NCBI GenBank assembly: GCA_910578935.1
Contig: CAJTSM010000005.1
Location: 56,226-74,782 of the forward strand
Source of the DNA: an uncultured Oscillibacter sp.
GTDB taxonomy: Bacteria > Bacillota > Clostridia > Oscillospirales > Oscillospiraceae
Length of the DNA: 18,557 nucleotides
Direction of reading: 5' to 3'
Made by a program: the position numbers and the translations under genes. The notes below the pieces were generated by a model. That model ran no database searches. It saw only the letters and a list, made by a program, of their open reading frames with translations, and was not told where the DNA came from. The stretch's first letter is position 1; each line of letters begins with the position of its first letter. This document shows, piece by piece, positions 13,675 through 18,557 of this stretch.

Positions 13675-14004
13675 TCACAGTTGATTCATGAGGCAGCCTA
13701 TGCCATAGGAAACGGCGTTTGCCGCTGCGGAGAACAAAAAGGGCCGCCGGAGCTGTCCGGAGAAGGCCCGGTAGCACCGCCACTCGATCAGTATCGCCCC
13801 GCATTCCAGGACGGCGGCCAAGAGGGAACTCCGGCCCCACAGCCGGGCGGCGGTGTAATAGAGCAGCACGGCGGGCGGGTTGGTCAGGCAGTTGACCAGG
13901 GCCGTCAGTCCCAGCTCCCGCCGTCCCCGGAGCCCCCAGGCCAGGGCGAAGCCTCCCTCCAGCAGCACTGTCAGCGCCAGGGAAACCAGTAAGATGGTCA
14001 GCAT
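13675..14004 (-). CDS. Small integral membrane protein
   Basis: A 109-residue protein with about four membrane helices and few charges. It contains LVNCLTNPPAVLLYY in the second helix and a Glu within the third (LLAAVLECGAILIEW). I recognise no function. Start ATG 14004 follows AAGGAGG by 7 nt and lies 7 nt inside the end of the MFS gene (ATGCTGA overlap), which implies translational coupling. The open frame continues far upstream, but that part overlaps the MFS gene and is a shadow. Confidence 0.8.
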   Translation of the reverse strand: MLTILLVSLALTVLLEGGFALAWGLRGRRELGLTALVNCLTNPPAVLLYYTAARLWGRSSLLAAVLECGAILIEWRCYRAFSGQLRRPFLFSAAANAVSYGIGCLMNQL

Positions 14005-15044
14005 GGGTTTTCCTCCTTCCGCAGACCGGCCCGCAGCAAAATCAGACTTGCCAGGGATGCGGCGGCATAAACTCCGGGCCCGGACAGCGGTTTGGGCCAG
14101 CCCAGGTAGGACGGCAGAAAGCCCAGAAACAGCCCAAAAGTCAGCAGGCCGAAAGCAAAGCCCTTTGCCCCCGGCAGCCGGCGCGCCGCCGCCCAGAGGG
14201 TGACGGGCATGGTCATGTTGAAAAGAAACACGGCCGCCGTCCCGGGGAGAGGCAGGGCTGAGCCGAGATCGAATACCGCCGCAGCTCCCAGGCTCCAGTC
14301 CGCCGCCCGCCGGGGACCCAAGCGATCCATGGCGAAGCCGCCCGCCGTTTTTCCTAGCGCCAGGGCCAGGATGAGGATCGGAGTCCAGGCGGCGCGGTTC
14401 CAGGAAAAGGACTGGTTCATTCCCATGTAGGACCGGAGAACCACCACCAAAAACAGCGGGACAAGTTTGCCGCAGCTGCCGGAGAGGGACAAAGAGGCGT
14501 TGCCGGAGGGACGGTGAAACAGTCCCGCAATCAGTCCCGCCAGGATCAGCAGCCCCAGAGGCCCCAGCCAAAAAGGCGGCGCGGCGCGCCTGCCCAGCAA
14601 GGTCCCCAAAAACAGCCCCGCCGCGCCGGGAGAGACAAAGACGCCCAGGGCGGCGGCATGGGACGTACTGCCGTTCAGCACGTCGATGCCGCCGCCAAGG
14701 TGAAAGAGGGCGTTTCCCACTCCGGCTGCGACGGCCAGGGCCTCCGGCTGGGGCAGGAACCCGGCTGCCGAAATCAGGACGCAGCCGGAGGCGGCTGCAA
14801 GGCCGTTTCGGTTCAGCCGGTCCGCCAGTAAGCCCAGAGGCATTTGCAGGGCGAAGGCGCAGAAGTTGTACAGCAGGGCGCAAAATCCAAAAGCCGGATT
14901 CCCGGACAGCCTGCCGAAGATCAGGAGAGCGCAGCTGAAGTCTACCCAAAAGTGGGCGGCACTGTAAAGGGCCAGCGCGGTCCGGCCAACGTCAGAATCC
15001 CGGCACGTCGCGGCAGGAACCAGTTCTTTTTTAATCTCCCTCAT
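13998..15044 (-). CDS. MFS transporter, fosmidomycin-resistance-like
   Basis: A 348-residue membrane protein with about ten to eleven hydrophobic helices, somewhat short for a 12-helix major facilitator. Between helices 2 and 3 the MFS loop appears as LGLLADRLNRNG, and GVGNALFHLGGG resembles the GxGxAxFHP segment of the Fsr subfamily; DRLGPRR marks the second-half repeat of the loop. The substrate is unknown. The ATG at 15044 overlaps the last 14 bases of the upstream lipoprotein gene and has no obvious Shine-Dalgarno of its own, so it is probably started by ribosomes finishing that gene. A downstream CTG after GAGGGAG is a less likely start. Confidence 0.8.
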   Translation of the reverse strand: MREIKKELVPAATCRDSDVGRTALALYSAAHFWVDFSCALLIFGRLSGNPAFGFCALLYNFCAFALQMPLGLLADRLNRNGLAAASGCVLISAAGFLPQPEALAVAAGVGNALFHLGGGIDVLNGSTSHAAALGVFVSPGAAGLFLGTLLGRRAAPPFWLGPLGLLILAGLIAGLFHRPSGNASLSLSGSCGKLVPLFLVVVLRSYMGMNQSFSWNRAAWTPILILALALGKTAGGFAMDRLGPRRAADWSLGAAAVFDLGSALPLPGTAAVFLFNMTMPVTLWAAARRLPGAKGFAFGLLTFGLFLGFLPSYLGWPKPLSGPGVYAAASLASLILLRAGLRKEENPC

Positions 15045-16161
15045 AGTTCAGATACACGAGAAATACTTGTTCCAGGGTTTCCAGGTCATAGTAGGCCGCC
15101 GTATTCAAATCCAGGACTTCGATCAACCCGCCCGCTATGCCGACCTGCCGGTACCAGCGGAATCCGCGCTGGGTCAGCTCCGGCAGCGGCGTGCCGTCTT
15201 CCCGGTAATAGGTGACCGTCTGGTCCGTCTCCCCATAATCCGTTAAAGCCAGGAGCCCTGGGGCGCCTGGGCCCAGCAGCCGGTCCGTCAGGCGCTGGGC
15301 GTTGGGAACGGCGGGAGATTCCTCCTCCCACTCCGGGTAGCGCACCAGGGAATCCCACTCCTCCTGGCCGAAGACCCGGAGCCCACCGGAATCCAGATCG
15401 AAGCAGCGAATCCGGGTATAGTCGCTTTCCGGGTCCCAGCCAAGGGCCATATAGTTTCCCCGGCGCTGGCCGGACCAACCCTCTCCCCAGGAGAGCTCGG
15501 TGAGCATGGATTCAAACTCGCCTTGGGGAATTTCGGTGTCCTCTATGGCCCAGACTTTCAGAATTTCCCCGGAAGCCGACATCACCGTGATGCTGTCCGG
15601 ACAAAAGAGCAGAAGACCCTGACTGCCGGTGGAGACGGCCTGGTAGCAAAAGGGCGTGCACCAGCTTCCGTCCATAGCCGCCACGGCAAAGACAACCGGG
15701 TCCCAAGCGTCCTCATCCGCAGTTTTGTTGCCCTGCGAAAGCAGCAGAAGGGGGAGCGTAAAGGCTCCTTCTTCGCCATAGCCGCCGGGGCTGCGGACGC
15801 TGCTGTATACCGGGTCGGTGACGGCGACGCCCTCCCGGGTCATCAGGCCGTACAGGCACCCGCTGTCGGCGGGCCAGTCGTCCATCAGCCGCAGTCCCGC
15901 GTAGGGAACCAGGGGGCCATAGTCCTCCCGGGGGATCAACTCTCCGGTATAGGTTTCATACCAGCGGGCTCCGACGGGCTCCGGCGGTTTTTCCCGTTCC
16001 CCCAGTTTCGACCAGTCGGTGTGGACGGCCCCGCCCTCCGCCTCCGGCACGCCTTCGGGTATGACGGCCGGAGCGGGGCCTGGGGGAGATTCTCTTGGCC
16101 CAATCGCGGCGCAGGCGCACAGCAGCAGGCAGAGAACCGCCGGCAGTGCCCGGCGCCTCAC
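15031..16161 (-). CDS. Lipoprotein with WG-type repeat
   Basis: A 376-residue exported protein. Signal peptide MRRRALPAVLCLLLCAC with lipobox Leu-Cys-Ala-Cys (Cys17), followed by a Pro-rich linker to about residue 45. The segment YGLMTREGVAVTDPVYSSV (104-122) matches the WG beta-repeat pattern (GLxDxxGxxVIPPxYDxV). Further beta-rich stretches follow, so a beta-propeller-like fold facing outward is plausible. Function unknown. The GTG start overlaps the stop of the PstS-like gene (GTGA) with GGAGG 7 nt upstream, and its own end overlaps the MFS gene, so the three genes are tightly coupled. Confidence 0.82.
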   Translation of the reverse strand: MRRRALPAVLCLLLCACAAIGPRESPPGPAPAVIPEGVPEAEGGAVHTDWSKLGEREKPPEPVGARWYETYTGELIPREDYGPLVPYAGLRLMDDWPADSGCLYGLMTREGVAVTDPVYSSVRSPGGYGEEGAFTLPLLLLSQGNKTADEDAWDPVVFAVAAMDGSWCTPFCYQAVSTGSQGLLLFCPDSITVMSASGEILKVWAIEDTEIPQGEFESMLTELSWGEGWSGQRRGNYMALGWDPESDYTRIRCFDLDSGGLRVFGQEEWDSLVRYPEWEEESPAVPNAQRLTDRLLGPGAPGLLALTDYGETDQTVTYYREDGTPLPELTQRGFRWYRQVGIAGGLIEVLDLNTAAYYDLETLEQVFLVYLNYEGD

Positions 16162-17108
16162 GGTTGGACCTCCAGAATGGATACGTAGCCCTCATGGGCC
16201 ACCAGCCGCTGTCCCTCTTCGCTCAATAGCCAGTCGTAGAGAATGCGGTTCGGCTCGTCTTCACCCGCGCCGGCGGGGAGGACCACATACTTGGGGTTTA
16301 AAAGGGGATATTGCTCCTGCCGGATTGTTTCCGGCGTAGGCTCCACGCCTTCCAGGGCCAGAAGTTTGAGGCCTTGGGCCATTTTCATCTCCTCAGCGTA
16401 GTAATAGACACTGTAGCCGATCGCCCCGGGGGAACCGTCGTAGTTTTTCACGACCTCCATCAGCTGGCCCATGGTAGCCGCCACATAGCCGGTGGGAGCT
16501 TCCATCATGGGTTCTCCCTTCATGACCAGCTTTTCCATAAGGGATTGACTCCCGGCCTCTTTGTTGCGCTGGAAGGGGATAATCTCTCGGTCCTCGCCCC
16601 CCAGCTCCTTCCAGTTGGTGATCTTGCCGGTGTAAATGTCCCGGGCCTCTTCCACAGTAATAGAGTCCACCGGATTGTCTTCATTGACCACGAAGACGAA
16701 AGCGTCGGTGGCAAAGGGGGACTGCTCCCACTCAAAGCCGGAGCTCTCCTTCTGGGCCAGCACCTCTTGATTCGGCTCACCCACAATCAGCAGGTCGGCG
16801 CCGCCTTCCAAAAGGTTGTAGTAAGCATTGGTGGTTTTGGAAAACTGAACAAGATCCCGGACATCCTCCCGGCTTTCGCCCAGCAGCACGGAGCAGACCG
16901 CTTCCGCCAGGGGCGCCGTGGAGGTGGAACCGTCCAGCCGGGGAAAATTTTCCCGGGTAAACGTAAAGGCCTCCGGCGGGGCGGGCTCCGCCGGAGCCGG
17001 GGCGGGCGGCTGCTCCGGCGCGGGGCCGCCGCCCGTGCAAGCGGTGAGGAAAAGCAGCGCCAGCAGGCACGCGAATGAAAACGGCCGGACCAGCTTAAAA
17101 ATTGACAT
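16158..17108 (-). CDS. PstS-like phosphate-binding lipoprotein
   Basis: A 316-residue periplasmic-binding-type protein. The signal peptide ends LLALLFLTAC with the lipid-attached Cys at about 24, then a long Pro/Ala linker. The anion-binding loop LDGSTSTAPL (about 58-67) starts the domain as in PstS; ITNWKELGG, PFQRNKEAGSQSLMEKLV and GAIGYSVYYYAE are further PstS-family signatures. It should bind phosphate or a similar oxyanion outside the cell. Start ATG 17108 has GGAGG 9 nt upstream. It is first in a five-gene operon that does not include pstC, pstA, pstB or phoU, so it may work as a sensor or wall-linked protein, or lend itself to a transporter elsewhere. Confidence 0.9.
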   Translation of the reverse strand: MSIFKLVRPFSFACLLALLFLTACTGGGPAPEQPPAPAPAEPAPPEAFTFTRENFPRLDGSTSTAPLAEAVCSVLLGESREDVRDLVQFSKTTNAYYNLLEGGADLLIVGEPNQEVLAQKESSGFEWEQSPFATDAFVFVVNEDNPVDSITVEEARDIYTGKITNWKELGGEDREIIPFQRNKEAGSQSLMEKLVMKGEPMMEAPTGYVAATMGQLMEVVKNYDGSPGAIGYSVYYYAEEMKMAQGLKLLALEGVEPTPETIRQEQYPLLNPKYVVLPAGAGEDEPNRILYDWLLSEEGQRLVAHEGYVSILEVQP

Positions 17109-17142
17109 AAGCAAATACCTCCGTATGGGATTTAATGAACAC

Positions 17143-17187
17143 AGTATAGAGGCTTTTGCGGAGGAAAGAGTAACAAATAGGTGACAG
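17143..17187 (-). promoter_or_regulatory. Promoter with Pho-box-like direct repeat, five-gene operon
   Basis: Minus strand: -10 TATACT (plus 17148-17143, 5/6) with no good -35. Instead CTGTCAC (17187-17181) and TTGTTAC (17176-17170) form a direct repeat spaced 11 bp, sharing TGTnAC, the geometry of PhoB/PhoP boxes (CTGTCAT-type). The second half-site covers the -35 position, as in Pho-activated promoters. Induction under phosphate starvation is inferred. Confidence 0.5.
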
Positions 17188-17334
17188 TTTTTCCGGAATG
17201 ATTTTGGAGGGCCGGCCTGTCGAAAAATGGTGAAGACTCAAACAACGGAAAGGGAGGGAGCTACGAGAGGAATCCGGGAGGGGTTCCGTTCGTTTTGAAT
17301 CAGAACTTTTTAAAGATCTGAAAACTTTCTTAGA
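17188..17334. other. Non-coding spacer between the Pho-box promoter and the lysis module
   Basis: No convincing gene, promoter or terminator. It contains a small GGAATCC/GGGTTCC-type hairpin (about 17269-17287) and matching AACGGAA (17244-17250) and TTCCGTT (17284-17290), then turns AT-rich from about 17290. It lies where a phage element meets host-type genes. Confidence 0.4.
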
Positions 17335-17356
17335 CTGTTAAAAATATTTTTGACAG
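17335..17356. repeat. AT-rich 22-bp palindrome
   Basis: The arms CTGTTAAAAAT and ATTTTTGACAG pair over 10 of 11 positions. It sits just outside the hairpin that closes the lysis module. On the minus strand its T-run could help the adjacent hairpin terminate transcription; it could also be part of a recombination site. Confidence 0.4.
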
Positions 17357-17359
17357 CCT

Positions 17360-17393
17360 GAACGCCCTCAGCCCGGAAGGGCTGAGGGCGTTC
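17360..17393 (-). terminator. Hairpin closing the lysis operon
   Basis: A perfect 15-bp stem GAACGCCCTCAGCCC / GGGCTGAGGGCGTTC with a 4-nt loop, 38 bp after the endolysin stop. No T-run follows directly; the T-rich part of the palindrome at 17335-17356 comes a few bases later. Confidence 0.7.
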
Positions 17394-17431
17394 GATGCGT
17401 TATGCTGTTTGAGACAAGATTGGTTCCAGTT

Positions 17432-18076
17432 TCAGGGTTTGTCAATGTTTTTTGCAAACCGGAGCAGCATGGTACACAGCTGCTGGCGGGAGATCGGTTC
17501 GCTCAGTTTTAAATCGCCGGAGGCATCTCCGGCAAGGATGCCGTTTTTCACGGCCCACTCGACGCCGTCCTTGTGGGCGGGGCTGGGAGTATTGTCCATG
17601 CTGGCATTCTCCTTTTCATAGTTTGGGCGCATAGCGCCAACAATCTGGCTGTAAGGCCGGGTTTTCCGGCAGACCATGCCGCCGTTGGACTGGCTTCCGG
17701 CCTCACTGGTATTGCCCTCAATAGCGACGATGCCGGTAAGCGTTACCTCTTCGACGATGCCGACGTGGTCTGTGGCCGCGCCGCCTGGAAAGTCGTAGAT
17801 CACCATGTCTCCGGGGCGGTAGTCTTTGGCCGCCCACTGTCCGGCCTTCTTGGCGGCGGCCATCAGTGCCCCGCAGGAGGCGGTTTTGACAGGCAGGGGT
17901 ATTTCCGCCTGGTGAAATACCCACTGCACAAAGGCCATGCACCAGGGATAAGCCGCCCCGGAAACCTCCCGGCCATAGTACCAGGTGTTATACTTCACCC
18001 GGTTGGAGCCCGCCGGGGACTCCTTCGTCCCCAATTCCCCCCGGGCAATGCTCAAAATTTTCTCAACTGTTTCCAT
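17432..18076 (-). CDS. Phage-type CHAP endolysin with C-terminal SLH domain
   Basis: A 214-residue peptidoglycan hydrolase. The CHAP domain (about 5-150) carries the catalytic set: Cys46 in AYPWCMAFV, His104 in TDHVGIVEE, and Glu120/Asn122 in IEGNTS; the fold cuts peptide or amide bonds in the cell wall. After a Ser/Pro linker, residues 170-210 form one S-layer-homology domain (DGVEWAVKNGILAGDASGDL ... ISRQQLCTMLLRFA) that would bind the wall. There is no signal peptide, so release depends on the holin. Start ATG 18076 has GGAG 8 nt upstream and lies 14 bp inside the holin gene. The rightmost open frame start (18121) lacks a ribosome binding site. Confidence 0.93.
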   Translation of the reverse strand: METVEKILSIARGELGTKESPAGSNRVKYNTWYYGREVSGAAYPWCMAFVQWVFHQAEIPLPVKTASCGALMAAAKKAGQWAAKDYRPGDMVIYDFPGGAATDHVGIVEEVTLTGIVAIEGNTSEAGSQSNGGMVCRKTRPYSQIVGAMRPNYEKENASMDNTPSPAHKDGVEWAVKNGILAGDASGDLKLSEPISRQQLCTMLLRFAKNIDKP

Positions 18077-18275
18077 TGCCGTTCTCCGTTTTCTCCTGCG
18101 CGGGCTGGCTCTGAGTCCCAAAGTAGAACGCGATCACCACGGCGTAAACCGTCATGAAATCCTGAGAAATTGTCTGGGCTACCGCCATATAGGCGAACAC
18201 AATTGTGAGTGTCAGCGTTACCAGCGACTTCACGCTGAGGAGATTCCCCAGCCGCTTACTAATGGTTTTATTCAT
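18063..18275 (-). CDS. Phage holin
   Basis: A 70-residue protein with two short membrane segments (about 17-33 and 41-53), a basic N-terminus (MNKTISKRLGNLLSVKSLVT) and a charged tail ending EKTENGNGNS. Length, topology and the position directly before an endolysin identify a small phage holin of the kind common in Clostridia. It would form the membrane lesion that lets the lysin reach the wall. AAGGAG lies 7 nt before ATG 18275. The end overlaps the endolysin start by 14 bp. Confidence 0.88.
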   Translation of the reverse strand: MNKTISKRLGNLLSVKSLVTLTLTIVFAYMAVAQTISQDFMTVYAVVIAFYFGTQSQPAQEKTENGNGNS

Positions 18276-18358
18276 AGGTTTTCTCCTTTTTCCGGGGGTT
18301 CCCCGGTCAAAACATTGCGCAGTTTGGGTTTCGCCGGCAGCGGGACCTCCGCGCCGCC

Positions 18359-18484
18359 TTAAAATGCAGCGGAATTGTTGCGCTGCGCGCAGGTCCCTTT
18401 ACACAGGATATGACCGTTATGGCGAAAGTGAACCCCCGGGGCAAAAGGGCTGGGGGCCACCGGAATGAAATTGAAAGCGCTCAC
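18359..18484 (-). CDS. Tiny phage ORF, possibly truncated by an in-frame stop
   Basis: A 41-residue ORF starting at GTG 18484 in a GTGA overlap with the stop of the preceding small membrane protein; GAGGGGGG upstream could be its ribosome binding site. Translation MSAFNFIPVAPSPFAPGVHF ... ending CAQRNNSAAF; HFRHNGHILCKGTC could bind a metal. It ends at TAA (18361-18359). The same frame then stays open for 28 more codons (GGAEVPLPAKPKLRNVLTGE ...) and ends in a TGA overlapping the holin ATG (18275-18272). The gene may therefore once have filled the gap exactly and been cut short by a nonsense mutation. No function recognised. Confidence 0.4.
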   Translation of the reverse strand: MSAFNFIPVAPSPFAPGVHFRHNGHILCKGTCAQRNNSAAF

Positions 18485-18557
18485 AGCCCCACCCCCCTCA
18501 GCATCCAGGCGATCACCGCCGCCGCCACAGCCCAGATGGCCTTGTCCACGATGCCCT
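18481..18557 (-). CDS. Small phage membrane protein, C-terminus only
   Basis: The last 24 or so residues of a gene entering from the right edge: GIVDKAIWAVAAAVIAWMLR then GVGL and a TGA stop (18483-18481). A single hydrophobic helix near the end, next to a holin gene, suggests a small membrane protein of the lysis or tail-end region, possibly a second holin. Most of the gene is outside the window. Confidence 0.55.
   Translation of the reverse strand, partial: GIVDKAIWAVAAAVIAWMLRGVGL

Noticed and set aside
14005..14949. Extension of the small membrane-protein frame upstream to a 424-codon ORF
   Set aside because: It overlaps the MFS gene on the same strand in another frame, is Arg/Pro/Ser-rich without known motifs, and the internal ATG 14004 has a strong ribosome binding site.
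1..18557. tRNA, rRNA, CRISPR arrays, transposases or integrases
   Set aside because: Looked for on both strands by eye; none was found in this window.

Overview
The window is GC-rich (roughly 60% by eye), uses strong AGGAGG-type ribosome binding sites and frequent GTG starts, and carries Firmicute-type genes (MsmEFG-like sugar importer, GH36 alpha-galactosidase, DUF624, MntP, a CHAP-SLH lysin). This fits a high-GC gut Clostridium of the Oscillospiraceae type (Flavonifractor/Oscillibacter-like). The assignment is inferred from gene content and style, not from a search.

Left part (1-3100). The start of a response-regulator gene runs leftward off the edge. It diverges from a DUF4397 protein with three 26-residue Pro/Gly repeats. 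That gene has an unusual 5' leader: the predicted first ten transcribed bases are the exact complement of its Shine-Dalgarno, and a 20-nt hairpin with a UUCG loop sits between Shine-Dalgarno and start codon. Next come a manganese exporter (mntP) and an AraC-type regulator, divergently transcribed from strong promoters.

Centre (2215-11682). This is an alpha-galactoside utilisation locus. Read leftward, it holds an MsmX/UgpC-type ATPase and a second AraC regulator (one unit), a lipoprotein solute-binding protein with two permeases (second unit), and a cytosolic GH36 alpha-galactosidase (third unit). The first AraC gene faces the alpha-galactosidase and shares a bidirectional terminator with it; a DUF624 membrane protein diverges from the ATPase. 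The binding protein and permeases would import raffinose/melibiose-type sugars, the ATPase would power uptake, and the GH36 enzyme would release galactose. The binding-protein promoter has an 11-bp inverted repeat upstream that could be an AraC operator. Cre-like sites lie at two promoters.

Right-centre (11755-17187). A lone carbamate kinase gene ends in a very long hairpin that also closes a five-gene leftward operon: PstS-like lipoprotein, WG-repeat lipoprotein, Fsr-like MFS protein, a small membrane protein, and a secreted, membrane-anchored SH3-like protein. The genes overlap or nearly touch. The promoter has an 11-bp-spaced TGTCAC/TGTTAC pair resembling a Pho box. No pstCAB genes are present, so this looks like a phosphate-responsive surface operon of unknown role.

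Right end (17335-18557). A leftward phage lysis module: the tail end of a small membrane protein, a tiny ORF (41 aa, possibly a stop-interrupted longer gene), a holin and a CHAP-SLH endolysin, closed by a strong hairpin. It is probably the edge of a prophage or phage-derived element that continues beyond the window. No tRNA, rRNA, CRISPR array or insertion sequence was seen.
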